Positions 6,709-15,032 of a DNA stretch of 29,313 nucleotides are shown piece after piece (position 1 is the first letter of the stretch; each line of letters opens with the position of its first letter). Origin of the DNA: UBA910 sp964369145 (GTDB lineage: Bacteria > Patescibacteriota > Minisyncoccia > Phycocordibacterales > DATDWN01). The stretch covers positions 1-29,313 of the forward strand of contig CAYJEE010000008.1 in NCBI GenBank assembly GCA_964369145.1. Direction: 5' to 3'. Both the position numbers and the translations under genes were made by a program. Under the pieces are notes generated by a model. The model made no database searches. It was not told the DNA's origin and saw nothing but the letters and a program-made list of their open reading frames with translations.

Positions 6709-8514
6709 TTATTCGGCTACTAAAAGTATATCCTGAAGCTTCCAGCCGCTGTTTATTGTCAGAGGTATAGTCTGAGTTTCATACCCAGTCTTCGTTGCTC
6801 TTATCTGATACGAACCATTTGAAAGACCTGTAAAGACAACTTGTCCTGGCGGAGTGCATGATGCGGTAAATGTAAATGCGATATCGGAAATATTTGGTGT
6901 TCGACTGGTATCATCTGTATGGAGATAAAGTTTATATCGTAAATAACGTTTACCACTCTGCGCCGCATTGATCGTACGATTTGCAGGAGTGAAATATGAA
7001 GCGCTTGTGCCATCCGGGCCGACATAATTCCAAGTTCCCCCATCATCATTGGTTGCAATCTGAAAACGCACCGCATTTGCACCAGTACTTGTCGCCTGAT
7101 CCATCGGTGACCATATTATTTCTTGAAAATTTGAAATCCCTCCGGTGTCAAAAGATGATGAGGTGAGTGTTCCATCTGTTTCGTATTGACCCAATACATA
7201 ATTGAGCTTTACATCTCCATCTGGATTATCCACATCCACTGCACCGTCAGAGCTCTGATACATTGTGCCATTTGTTGATGTTGCTTGACCTCCTCCACCA
7301 GACCAATCTGTTTGAGAAAGTGATCCTTTACCTGTCACACGTGTCGCAAGTACTGCCCCACCAGATGACAAAAGTTCCACAGTACTATCAGCAACAGGCA
7401 GAGAAGAAGAGCTGTCACGCACCGCTATAAGTACAGTCTGAGGGTCTTTTGGTGCGACTACGAGGTCTACTGTCTGCACGGAGCCTGGAGATAACAAGAA
7501 AGAAATGAGTGGGTTTGCACCAATCAAATCATATGTTCCCGATGTCATCGTCAGCGCATAGGTGTCCCATTCCATATTTGGGAGTGTAAGTACTCCCGTA
7601 CCACCTGTCGTATGTGTATCTGAATATTTTAAAATGACTGGATTTGTGCCAATAGTCTTTGCCCCTTCAAGAGTAATCGGTATGTTTGTTACCGCAGCAC
7701 AGTTGCTTGCAAAACTATTGACTGTGAGCATACTCGCTCGATCAATAATAAAACTCTGCGCAGTTACCTGCTGAAGCACCACAGTCGCATGAGGTTTTGT
7801 AGGGTTAGGATTTGCGAGTGTAATAGATCGTGTGCTATCTACAGAATATCCCGCTTTTGTAACAGTCACTTCATATGCATTGATACCTGGAGGAGCGTCA
7901 ACGATTGCAAGCAATCCATCATTATTGGTTACATCATCAATCGAAATTGTTGTGGTAGCGATATTGTTTTCAATATGCACATTTGCCTGAGGCACAGGGT
8001 TTCCGTTTGCATCAAATACACGAATAAACAACGCTCCATTTGTAGAGGCTGTCTCTAGGTTTTTTGGAGCGATACGTGAAGTTACGGTAATTGGTTTAAA
8101 ATTTCTACACAACACACATCCGATTTCTATTTCTACAACCTTTGAATCCGCAGGTGAAAGATCGTTGGGCATACCACCGAGCGTACCATCAAACGGATCG
8201 TCAAAATTTCTCACCGTTGTGGTCGCTGTAAAGGTAAGTCCGTCTCGCACAATAGTCTGAACATGAGAAAGAAGTCCATCAGGGATACCTCCGTCCACAC
8301 CCACGCTTGCATAGGGTAAATTTTTTACTATTTCAAGTTGCTCATTGACCAAATCAATCCCTGCAATTTTCTGACGCGACAAAGATACGACTTGATAAAT
8401 CGACGTGTACGCATTGTACACACCAACAATAATCACCATGAAAACAGATACGCCCACAAGAAGCTCGACGAGTGTAAAACCTTTTTGTTTACTTTTTTGA
8501 GGAGAGCATTTCAC
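6709..8514 (-). CDS. Large prepilin-like protein with carboxypeptidase-regulatory-like domains
   Basis: A 601-residue protein with a classical prepilin signal: basic leader KSKQK, then GFTLVELLVGVSVFMVIIVG, with Gly-1, Phe+1 and Glu+5. After the stalk come two regions resembling carboxypeptidase-regulatory-like (peptidase-associated, Ig-like) folds: about residues 165-250 (GALFIRVFDANGNPVPQANV ... AYEVTVTKAGYSV) and the C-terminal GLSNGSYQIRATKTGYETQT. A middle beta-rich region lies near residues 400-540. It is far larger than ordinary pilins (about 150-200), so it may be a tip adhesin-like pseudopilin. The start codon is GTG: TGATATAAT ends 6 bases before it, the same spacing as the ATG genes, while the nearby ATG is followed at once by a stop. 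First gene of the operon. Confidence 0.85.
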   Translation of the reverse strand: MKCSPQKSKQKGFTLVELLVGVSVFMVIIVGVYNAYTSIYQVVSLSRQKIAGIDLVNEQLEIVKNLPYASVGVDGGIPDGLLSHVQTIVRDGLTFTATTTVRNFDDPFDGTLGGMPNDLSPADSKVVEIEIGCVLCRNFKPITVTSRIAPKNLETASTNGALFIRVFDANGNPVPQANVHIENNIATTTISIDDVTNNDGLLAIVDAPPGINAYEVTVTKAGYSVDSTRSITLANPNPTKPHATVVLQQVTAQSFIIDRASMLTVNSFASNCAAVTNIPITLEGAKTIGTNPVILKYSDTHTTGGTGVLTLPNMEWDTYALTMTSGTYDLIGANPLISFLLSPGSVQTVDLVVAPKDPQTVLIAVRDSSSSLPVADSTVELLSSGGAVLATRVTGKGSLSQTDWSGGGGQATSTNGTMYQSSDGAVDVDNPDGDVKLNYVLGQYETDGTLTSSSFDTGGISNFQEIIWSPMDQATSTGANAVRFQIATNDDGGTWNYVGPDGTSASYFTPANRTINAAQSGKRYLRYKLYLHTDDTSRTPNISDIAFTFTASCTPPGQVVFTGLSNGSYQIRATKTGYETQTIPLTINSGWKLQDILLVAE

Positions 8515-8520
8515 ATAAAA

Positions 8521-8526
8521 ATTATA
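8521..8526 (-). promoter_or_regulatory. Extended -10 element of the pilin operon (leaderless type, GTG start)
   Basis: Minus-strand TGATATAAT matches the extended -10 consensus and is followed by 6 bases and the GTG start at 8514. Confidence 0.7.
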
Positions 8527-8571
8527 TCAGAATATAGCTCAGTAAAGCGAAAAATAATGGGGATTGAATGC

Positions 8572-8600
8572 TTGACAAGCGTATTTAAAGTGTGTATAAT
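8572..8600 (+). promoter_or_regulatory. Perfect sigma-70 consensus promoter of the LysM gene
   Basis: TTGACA (8572-8577), a 17-base spacer and TATAAT (8595-8600): a full consensus match. Expected start near 8607, giving an 80-base leader before the SD and ATG at 8690. Confidence 0.85.
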
Positions 8601-8689
8601 ATACGCCAGACTCATTGTACTTTGCAATGCACATGGTGTGTTGGAGTATGGTGATAGCAGTTAGATTGACAGACAGAAAGGAGAATAAG

Positions 8690-9802
8690 ATGAAAAACAT
8701 CTTGATTCTCGCACTTGCCTTCGTTGTGCTCCTTGGGGGTTACCCCGTAGTGGCACAGCAAATCAACAATGACGACGTCTATGTGGTCCAGCCAGGCGAC
8801 AGCGCCTGGCGGGTCGCCGGAATGGTCATGGACGACCCTACGCTTTGGGAGGAGGTGGTTAAAAAAAACCCCTTCCTGAAAGAAAAAGGGAGGATCAGTC
8901 GTGACCCTAAAACGGGGTGGGTAATGGTGATGATGCATCCAGGCGAGAAGCTCTATGGGCTTCGTGAGCTCGGCATCATCGATACCCCTGGCGGTTCGAC
9001 GTTTTTACCACTGGAGGTGATAACGGCACGGCGGTCAAAGGCAGATCTCGAGAGACTGACTTGGCTCTTGCTTTCCTTGATTCTCCTTTTCCTCCTCATC
9101 TTCTGGTACGTATTTCTACGTTCTCGTCGTGACCCAGTTTCGTCCGGGCCGGCGATTGTACCAGGAGGCGTCGCTCCGGAAAACGCGCCCGCGCGGTTTC
9201 AAGAGATGGCTGCTCAGCTCAATAATCGACGGACAGGAACTGAGCTTTCGGCTCAAAATTTCCAGATCATCGATTCACACGCCGGCCGCATCTGGGGAAT
9301 TCTAAACGTCCGCTATGCGGATCAGCAGGAAATCCCTCGTCGTCTTAACGGTGATCGGGCATACCGGGCACAAGTCCGTTTCCCGAACGGGAAAACGGAA
9401 ATGCTGTACATGCTTCAAGGGTGTGGCAACGACCTTCGCTACGGCGGGATCAGCCGCTATATCCCTGGTCCGGATTTCAAGTTCGAAGCTGATCCGGAAC
9501 CTGTGGCACCGCCGCCGACAGTTCCCACTCAACCTATCGTTGCGCAGCCCGTGGTTCCGCAAGGACCGATGGTTGTCGCTGGCATTCAACCAACCGGAGA
9601 GTTTGTCCGAGAGAAGGACGCTCCTTCAATTCCTGTTTCACCAGAGATGGTTTCGCCAGGGAAGCCGAAGGTCCTCAGGTCCTTCGTGGAGTTACCTGCT
9701 CAGTCGGGTAAGCCGGCCGCCTTCGTCTTCACTGGCGGAGTGACTGGTTTCGAAGAATTGGAAGACGGCACAATAACTGTGCGCTTCCGTAACAACAAGT
9801 AG
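8690..9802 (+). CDS. LysM-domain protein with signal and transmembrane segment
   Basis: A 370-residue protein. Residues 1-22 form a signal sequence or membrane anchor (MKNILILALAFVVLLGGYPV, then VAQQ). Residues 30-85 are LysM-like (VYVVQPGDSAWRVAGMVMDD ... GWVMVMMHPGEKLYGL), suggesting peptidoglycan or glycan binding. A transmembrane helix lies at about 123-143 after a basic segment. The C-terminal 220 residues are Pro-rich with a cytoplasmic or extracytoplasmic globular part. The start at 8690 is set by AAAGGAG 7 bases upstream; a longer reading starting at 8615 has no such signal. The coding sequence is visibly GC-richer than its neighbours and uses G/C-ending codons, suggesting different ancestry or selection. 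It is divergent from the pilin operon and has its own consensus promoter and strong terminator. Possible cell-wall partner of the pilus machinery; that is inference. Confidence 0.8.
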   Translation: MKNILILALAFVVLLGGYPVVAQQINNDDVYVVQPGDSAWRVAGMVMDDPTLWEEVVKKNPFLKEKGRISRDPKTGWVMVMMHPGEKLYGLRELGIIDTPGGSTFLPLEVITARRSKADLERLTWLLLSLILLFLLIFWYVFLRSRRDPVSSGPAIVPGGVAPENAPARFQEMAAQLNNRRTGTELSAQNFQIIDSHAGRIWGILNVRYADQQEIPRRLNGDRAYRAQVRFPNGKTEMLYMLQGCGNDLRYGGISRYIPGPDFKFEADPEPVAPPPTVPTQPIVAQPVVPQGPMVVAGIQPTGEFVREKDAPSIPVSPEMVSPGKPKVLRSFVELPAQSGKPAAFVFTGGVTGFEELEDGTITVRFRNNK

Positions 9803-9818
9803 CACCTTTTAACCCCGA

Positions 9819-9858
9819 CCCGGGATCCAACAATGGATTCCGGGCGGTTTTTTATTTT
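9819..9858 (+). terminator. Intrinsic terminator of the LysM gene
   Basis: An 11-bp stem (9819-9829 with 9834-9844, one G-T pair, loop ACAA) followed within a few bases by TTTTTTATTTTTT. Confidence 0.9.
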
Positions 9859-9907
9859 TTATTTACTTAGACAACCACACTCTGAAAACTTTCCCTTAGC
9901 ACGTCAC

Positions 9908-10029
9908 GAACTTTCATAATTTGGATGAAATCCGAGGCGGACGAAGAAAATAATTTGAGCCTTACTTGTCGTAAGGTGAGAATTATTTTACTGAAGTCCA
10001 ACAAAGGAGTTCGCCAAATTTGTAAGTTC
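9908..10029. repeat. Long imperfect fold-back (inverted repeat) after pilC
   Basis: Arms pair through GAACTT/AAGTTC, AATTTGG/CCAAATT, a TCC/GGA segment, AAAATAATT/AATTATTTT and CCTTAC/GTAAGG around a 5-base loop at 9966-9970, with internal loops between. It starts 3 bases after the pilC stop codon on the pilC strand, the same placement as the fold-back behind recJ. Sequence similarity to that element is slight (both contain a GGAC...GAAG motif); the architecture is what is shared. Confidence 0.7.
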
Positions 10030-10031
10030 TG

Positions 10032-11401
10032 TTAGATTGCATCAACGAGAGAGTAAGTTGGGGCGAGCATTGAGATGGCAAAAATCCCCACCGCTGCTCC
10101 AATCACAATCATCAACACCGGCTCAATAATCGATGACATATCTTTTGTTTTTTGATCTACCTCATCCTCATAAAACGCTGCCACACCCGAAAGCATGTCC
10201 CCTATTTTCCCTGTCTCTTCACCCACGGAAATCATTTCACCCACAAACAACGGGTATAAATCTTCGTGCTCCAAGAACACTGCTGATATTTGCTCCCCTT
10301 TTTGTATCGTCTTCTCGGTCTCTTNNNNNNNNNNNNNNNNNNNNNNNNNNNNNNNNNNNNNNNNNNNNNNNNNNNNNNNNNNNNNNNNNNNNNNNNNNNN
10401 NNNNNNNNNNNNNNNNNNNNNNNNTCCAAGAACACTGCTGATATTTGCTCCCCTTTTTGTATCGTCTTCTCGGTCTCTTCTAGCACCGCCTTGTAGTAGG
10501 TATTTTGAATCACCTCTCGAGTCACACCGATCGCAACCACAATATCCACACCAGAAGAGATGAGTGCGGAGAGTGTACGCGCAGTACGCGCAGCGTTTAC
10601 TTGTTTGACGATTTCCCCCACTACTGGAATACGAAGAGAAATATAATCTGAGAAACGTTTACCTTTGACCGTACGAAGTCCATAGTACACTCCACCTGCA
10701 ATACCTGCGACCGCAACAATCATAAGAATGAAATAATTTTTCATTATGTCAGACATTGAGATAATGATGCGTGTCGATAGTGGCAACTTCACACCCAAAC
10801 CTTTAAAAGTTTCGGTTAGTGTCGGAACCATGTATACCATCATCAACACACCGATAATAGCCATGAGTGAGAAAATAACCGCCGGGTACATCATCGCTCC
10901 TTTTATCTTCTTGTTGAGCTGATATGTTTTTTCCATTTGATTGGAAATATTTTTGAGCGCAAGAATAAGGTTTCCCGACTCTTCACCAGCTTTCACCATC
11001 GATACAAAAAGCATAGAAAATACATCTGGATAAGCTTTCATCGCCTCAGAGAGAGTGATTCCTTTACTGATCTCATCCTCAAGACTTCGCAGTACCTTTT
11101 TGAGTTCCCCTTTTGACTGACGCTCCATGATAGACAGCGCGCGGGTAATCGGCAATCCTGCCTCAATCATCGAAGAAAGGTTTCGGGCAAAAATAATCTT
11201 GTCATGCATCTTTACCTTCCCAAGAAAAGGAATTGTAAATGTAAGAGAACCCATACCTTTTTTCTTTTCTTCAGTTACAGAAATCACTTGCCCACCTTCT
11301 TTTTTTATATCTCGATACAATGCAAACTTATCAGCTGCTTCATGCGAGCCTTCGTATTCGGTACCGTCTTCATGTGTTGCTTTGTATTTATATTGTGTCA
11401 T
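10032..11401 (-). CDS. pilC: Type IV pilus inner-membrane platform protein PilC (interrupted by assembly gap)
   Basis: PilC/GspF is the inner-membrane platform on which the PilB ATPase acts during pilus assembly. Visible blocks: an N-terminal MTQYKYKATHEDGTEYEG, first GspF domain FARNLSSMIEAGLPITRALS, the FSLMAIIGVLMMVYMVPTLT membrane helix, a second membrane segment FILMIVAVAGIAGGVYYGL, second GspF domain ARTLSALISSGVDIVVAI, and the C-terminal helix SIIEPVLMIVIGAAVGIFAI. The reading frame is broken only by 100 Ns flanked by an exact 55-base duplication. Removing one copy plus the Ns (155 bases) restores one frame of 404 residues, a normal PilC length. It starts 1 base after the pilB stop, so pilB-pilC form an operon. 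Confidence 0.92.
10325..10424. other. Assembly gap (100 N) flanked by a 55-bp exact duplication
   Basis: Bases 10270-10324 and 10425-10479 are identical. The Ns therefore most likely join two contigs that actually overlap by 55 bases; the frame arithmetic of pilC agrees. Confidence 0.93.
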
Positions 11402-11402
11402 T

Positions 11403-13157
11403 TTATTCAGAAATAACTCGTAACACTTCCTCTATCGTGGTCGTCCCTTGCACCGCCTGGAAAATACCGTCCTCAATCATCGTAAGCATTCCTTCTTTTT
11501 CTGCCTGTACCTGGATCTCATCCGCAGTCCCACCTTTCATAATTATCTCTTTAATCGCGGGTGATGATTTTAATATCTCATGAATACCTGCTCGTCCTCC
11601 ATATCCATCTGCATCAGCAGTACCCTTTTTCGGTCGATAAAACGGAATCTTTTCCCAGGTATCACTCTTGCCGATAATCTTTTCTGCCCGGAGTGCATCG
11701 GCAATCTTGTCGAGATTGACTGACTTTCCGAGTGTTTCTATTTCTGATTTAGTAAGAAAATATTTTTCTTTTGATTCATCGGTGAGTCGTCTGACGAGAC
11801 GCTGAGCAATGATGATATTGATCGTAGATACAAGCAAAAAAGGCTCTACTTTCATATCCATAAGACGCGGTATCGCACCGGCTGCACTGTTGGTGTGGAG
11901 TGTAGAGAGCACGACGTGACCAGTAAGCGATGCATTGATCGCCAAAGATGCAGTTTCATTATCTCGAATCTCACCCACCATAATAATATCTGGATCTTGT
12001 CGCACCAGTGTCCTGAGTCCTGACGAAAAGGTAAAACCGATTTCAGGTCGCACCTGTGTTTGATTGATGCGTTTCATTTGGTATTCTACCGGATCTTCAA
12101 TAGTTGAAATATTTACATCAGGAGTGTTGAGCATATCTAAAATCGTATACAAAGTTGTGGTTTTACCAGACCCTGTCGGCCCCGTGGTGAGGATCAGCCC
12201 TGTTGTTGACTTGATTGCTCTATGGATGCGTTCGAGACCATCACCATGGAAGTGAAGTTTCTCGAGTGTAAAACCAGAAACAGTCTCACGGAGCAAACGC
12301 ATTACGGTCTTTTCTCCATAATAGGTCGGAAGTGTAGACACACGAAACGATACTTTTTCTCCATTCATATCAATTTTAAAACGTCCGTCTTGAGGAAGAC
12401 GCTTTTCATCAAGCTTCAAACTTGCAAGCACTTTGATACGAGCACTAATCGATGGTGCCACATTTTTAGGAAGCACCATCGCATCATGAAGCATACCGTC
12501 TATACGGTATCGGACGAGGAGCTCTGCTTCCATGGGCTCTATATGAATATCAGATGCATCTTGCAAGATTGCGTGTTTTAAAAGTGTGTCAACGATACGC
12601 ACCACTGGCACATCGTCAGCGAGTTTTTTGAGGTCACTTTCAGACACTTCCTCATCGGGATCATCAGAAATTTTCTTCAGTGCAACCGCATCTTTTTGAA
12701 TCAAGTCACCAAACTCTGCCTTGAGACTCTTTTGATATTGCAAAAGCGCAGACTTCATCGACTCACCGTCAGTAAGACGCGGTAGGATTCTTAATTCTAC
12801 TTTTTTCTTTACGAAATCAATCGCGGTCAAATCTTCTGTATCAAGCATCGCTACCTCGAGAGAATCGCTTGTTTTTTTGAATGCAATGATGTTGTGATTG
12901 CGTGCGATCGGCTCAGGAATCATTGAGAGCACGTCAAAATCAAGCTTTTCACCCTTGAGATCAACAAACGGAATACCGAGAATGTACGCTTGCATACGAC
13001 GCAGATCATCTTCGGTGATTTTACCCTTATTGACCAATATCTTACCCAGACTCTCCCCCGATTCTTCTCCTTCTTTTGCAGCAGAGGCTACATCAGCACG
13101 AGACACAAGTCCTGAGTCAATAATAAAATCTTTAAGTTGTGTTTCTTCAATGTGCAT
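11403..13157 (-). CDS. pilB: Type IV pilus assembly ATPase PilB/GspE
   Basis: A cytoplasmic hexameric ATPase that powers pilus extension through PilC. The 584 residues comprise an MshEN-like N-terminal domain (about 1-150: LVSRADVASAAKEGEESGES ... ILGIPFVDL), a linker, and the T2SSE ATPase: Walker A GPTGSGKTT at 326-334, Asp box DPVEYQ, Walker B DIIMVGEI at 390-397, His box STLHTNSA at 418-425, and AQRLVRRL at 451-458. Many PilB proteins have a zinc-binding four-cysteine insert after this point. Here the positions read TDESK and RPKKGTADADGYGGRAG, with no cysteines, so zinc binding appears lost. No SD was seen. Upstream, bases 13161-13200 hold short degenerate direct repeats. Confidence 0.96.
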   Translation of the reverse strand: MHIEETQLKDFIIDSGLVSRADVASAAKEGEESGESLGKILVNKGKITEDDLRRMQAYILGIPFVDLKGEKLDFDVLSMIPEPIARNHNIIAFKKTSDSLEVAMLDTEDLTAIDFVKKKVELRILPRLTDGESMKSALLQYQKSLKAEFGDLIQKDAVALKKISDDPDEEVSESDLKKLADDVPVVRIVDTLLKHAILQDASDIHIEPMEAELLVRYRIDGMLHDAMVLPKNVAPSISARIKVLASLKLDEKRLPQDGRFKIDMNGEKVSFRVSTLPTYYGEKTVMRLLRETVSGFTLEKLHFHGDGLERIHRAIKSTTGLILTTGPTGSGKTTTLYTILDMLNTPDVNISTIEDPVEYQMKRINQTQVRPEIGFTFSSGLRTLVRQDPDIIMVGEIRDNETASLAINASLTGHVVLSTLHTNSAAGAIPRLMDMKVEPFLLVSTINIIIAQRLVRRLTDESKEKYFLTKSEIETLGKSVNLDKIADALRAEKIIGKSDTWEKIPFYRPKKGTADADGYGGRAGIHEILKSSPAIKEIIMKGGTADEIQVQAEKEGMLTMIEDGIFQAVQGTTTIEEVLRVISE

Positions 13158-13160
13158 ACG

Positions 13161-13200
13161 AAAGTAAAAAGTCCCTAAAGTTGAAAGTCCTTAAAGTCGG
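13161..13200. repeat. Degenerate short-period repeat upstream of pilB
   Basis: The plus strand reads as variations of (T)AAAGTcc at roughly 9-10-base period: AAAGTAAAAAGTCCC, TAAAGTTGAAAGTCC, TTAAAGTCGG. It lies immediately before the pilB start and could affect promoter spacing or be neutral slippage sequence. Confidence 0.55.
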
Positions 13201-13271
13201 AATTCAAACTGTGAATTACATTTAGTATATCAAAAAAGTAATATTCTCTAGTATAAAAATGTGTACAAGAA

Positions 13272-13291
13272 AGGCCATCGAACGCTGGCCT
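13272..13291 (-). terminator. Hairpin terminator of the 112-residue gene
   Basis: On the minus strand AGGCCA GCGTTCGA TGGCCT followed by TTCTTG: a 6-bp GC-rich stem a few bases past the stop codon, with a short T-rich tail. Confidence 0.65.
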
Positions 13292-13296
13292 CACTA

Positions 13297-13635
13297 CTAA
13301 ACCGCCTGTAAACTCCACCAGTACAAACCCCGCATACCAAAAAGGATACATATGAGGGTGACATTGTATATAGTGGGCACACTGGAAGCCCACAGGTAAC
13401 AACCTCCCAGTAAAAACGCCCGATTCACTGCGGGCGCCATGTCTGCCAATGTCACAATCAGCAGCACACCCATTCTCATGAGCTCAAGTGCGCACCTACG
13501 GAGACGTGCTCCTTTATGAAGAGGTACACAAACAAAGAAATCTATGAGCTGAACACTAACAACTACAGCAAATACTGCAGCCGTCCAGGGCTCATCAGTA
13601 ATCAAATTCTTGAACTTCTGAACAATATGTTCCAT
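13297..13635 (-). CDS. 112-residue membrane protein (hypothetical, possibly holin-like)
   Basis: A small integral membrane protein with about three hydrophobic segments: WTAAVFAVVVSVQLIDFFVC, MRMGVLLIVTLADMA, and PTIYNVTLICILFGM near the end. A basic loop KGARLRRCALELM lies between the first two. The size, the Asp in helix 1, the basic loop and the ending resemble phage or toxin-secretion holins (Phage_holin_4-like), but this is a weak impression, not a firm assignment. The start is supported by an SD (AGGAG, 6 bases upstream) and a promoter TTGTCA-17-TATTTT on the minus strand whose -35 overlaps the -35 of the divergent nusA promoter. A hairpin terminator follows. One of the SD-bearing orphan genes of the window. 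Confidence 0.6.
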   Translation of the reverse strand: MEHIVQKFKNLITDEPWTAAVFAVVVSVQLIDFFVCVPLHKGARLRRCALELMRMGVLLIVTLADMAPAVNRAFLLGGCYLWASSVPTIYNVTLICILFGMRGLYWWSLQAV

Positions 13636-13652
13636 TTCAATCTCCTGTACTA

Positions 13653-13681
13653 AAAATAGCTTTTTTTAAGCAATTTGACAA
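13653..13681 (-). promoter_or_regulatory. Promoter of the 112-residue gene, overlapping the nusA -35
   Basis: Minus-strand TTGTCA (13681-13676), 17-base spacer, TATTTT (13658-13653). Five of its six -35 bases are shared with the opposite-strand nusA -35. Confidence 0.65.
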
Positions 13682-13703
13682 CTTTTTTACATTCCAGTAT
13701 TAT
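13675..13703 (+). promoter_or_regulatory. nusA promoter
   Basis: TTGACA (13675-13680), 17-base spacer, TATTAT (13698-13703). Expected start near 13710, with a leader of about 58 bases that carries a terminator-like hairpin. Confidence 0.8.
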
Positions 13704-13718
13704 ATATGTATCTGATGA

Positions 13719-13746
13719 GTCCGCCCGAAAGGCGGGCAAATTTTTT
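13719..13746 (+). promoter_or_regulatory. Terminator-like hairpin (attenuator candidate) in the nusA leader
   Basis: GTCCGCC CGAAA GGCGGGC is a 7-bp GC-rich stem (one G-T pair) followed by AAATTTTTT, positioned about 10 bases after the predicted transcription start and 21 bases before the nusA ATG. In enteric bacteria NusA feeds back on its own operon; an analogous loop here is inference. Confidence 0.6.
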
Positions 13747-13767
13747 ACCAAAATAACTAAAATTATT

Positions 13768-14967
13768 ATGTTCGACCTTAAAGTAATACACTCAGTTTTA
13801 ACTCAGCTCGAAGAAGAGCGGGGTATCCCTCAGGCCAAGATTATTGAGGCTATTGAGCTTGCTCTCGCCACTGCGTACAAGAAAGAATACGGCAAAAAAG
13901 GCCAGATTGTTCGGGCTAAATTTGACCTCAACTCAGGTGCAGTAGAAATGTACCAAGTGAAAATCGTAGTAGATACATCTACCGTACTTATGGAGCTTGC
14001 TGATGATGTGGATCTTCCAGAAGGAATGGAGCTCTATAATCCAGAACACCATATGTTAATCGCTGATGCCAAACTCATCAAGAAAGACGTGGTGCTCGGT
14101 GAAGAAATGGTATTCCCACTCGAAGATAAGGCTGATTATAGCCGTATTGCAGCACAAACCGCAAAACAGGTAATCATGCAGAAAATCCGTGAAGCTGAAA
14201 AAGTCTCTGTACTTGGTGAATACGGCAAACGAGAAGGTGAAATCGTCACTGGTACCGTACAGCGTATCGAGCGAGGTAATATCTTTGTTGATATGGGCCG
14301 TGCCACAGGACTTCTCGCCTACGAAGAGCAGATCCCTGGTGAGCGCTATGGTCAAGGTGAGCGAGTACGAGCGTATATGTACCGAGTAGAAGACTCAGGA
14401 AAGGGCGTATTCTTGCGACTTTCTCGTTCACATCCTAAATTCCTCGAGAAACTCTTTGAAGCTGAGGCTCCCGAGCTTGCAACAGGTGCTGTGGTTGTAA
14501 AATCAATCGCACGTGAAGCAGGTTCACGTACAAAGATTGCCGTAGCTTCAACTGATGACCATATCGACCCAGTGGGCTCTATGGTAGGTCAGCGAGGAGT
14601 GCGTGTAGCTACCGTCATGTCTGAGCTTGGTGGTGAAAAGATTGATATTATCGAATGGAATGCAGATCCAAAGAAATTTATCGAGGAAGCGCTCTCTCCT
14701 GCAAAAATCCTCTCAATTGAGATCAATGAGGCGGAAAAATCAGCTAAAGTAGCCGTATCTTCTGACCAGCAGTCACTTGCTATCGGAAAAGGCGGGCAAA
14801 ATGTACGTTTGGCTGCAAAGCTCACTGGATGGAGAATCGATATTCAGTCAGATGGCTCAGCTGAGCCACTTGCGACAGCAAGTGCAGCTACTCCAGAAGC
14901 GACTCTTGACACAGAAGAAGGTTTTGCGGATATCTCAACACTTAAAGCTGAAGAGAAACAGGATTAA
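13768..14967 (+). CDS. nusA: Transcription termination/antitermination factor NusA
   Basis: NusA binds RNA polymerase and modulates pausing, termination and antitermination. The 399-residue protein has the N-terminal RNAP-binding domain (MFDLKVIHSVLTQLEEERGI...), an S1 RNA-binding domain at about residues 155-215 (EGEIVTGTVQRIERGNIFVD), KH1 with GSMVGQRGVR at 270-279, and KH2 with GKGGQNVRLA at 340-349, then a short acidic tail. There are no C-terminal acidic repeats like those in E. coli. The start at 13768 is chosen because the family's conserved N-terminus begins there; the upstream extension to 13675 runs through the promoter and hairpin. There is no SD. The usual rimP-nusA-infB cluster is absent: the neighbours are an orphan membrane gene and ppa. 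Confidence 0.96.
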   Translation: MFDLKVIHSVLTQLEEERGIPQAKIIEAIELALATAYKKEYGKKGQIVRAKFDLNSGAVEMYQVKIVVDTSTVLMELADDVDLPEGMELYNPEHHMLIADAKLIKKDVVLGEEMVFPLEDKADYSRIAAQTAKQVIMQKIREAEKVSVLGEYGKREGEIVTGTVQRIERGNIFVDMGRATGLLAYEEQIPGERYGQGERVRAYMYRVEDSGKGVFLRLSRSHPKFLEKLFEAEAPELATGAVVVKSIAREAGSRTKIAVASTDDHIDPVGSMVGQRGVRVATVMSELGGEKIDIIEWNADPKKFIEEALSPAKILSIEINEAEKSAKVAVSSDQQSLAIGKGGQNVRLAAKLTGWRIDIQSDGSAEPLATASAATPEATLDTEEGFADISTLKAEEKQD

Positions 14968-14987
14968 TGATTAAAGATTAAGGAATA

Positions 14988-15032
14988 ATGCAAAAACTCT
15001 CCCTAGGTGTCACCTAGGGAGAGTTTTTGCAT
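14988..15032. terminator. Large palindromic bidirectional terminator after nusA
   Basis: Two perfect 22-base arms around one central base. The GC-rich core CTCTCCCTAGGTG/CACCTAGGGAGAG is flanked by AAAAA/TTTTT, so it can terminate on either strand. A looser inverted repeat of GATTAA/TTAATC units continues outward on both sides (about 14961-15080). Confidence 0.92.

Noticed and set aside
10032..10280. Separate short gene at the end of pilC
   Set aside because: It is the C-terminal part of PilC split off only by the N gap and the duplicated 55 bases.
13297..13635. Prophage remnant suggested by the holin-like small membrane protein
   Set aside because: No endolysin, integrase or other phage gene nearby; the holin resemblance is weak.
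13711..13740. Hammerhead-ribozyme-like string CTGATGAGTCC in the nusA leader
   Set aside because: The conserved GAAA after stem II is not in place (only CAAA follows) and no stem I/III partners or cleavage site are visible. The GC stem plus T-tract explains it better as a terminator-like hairpin.
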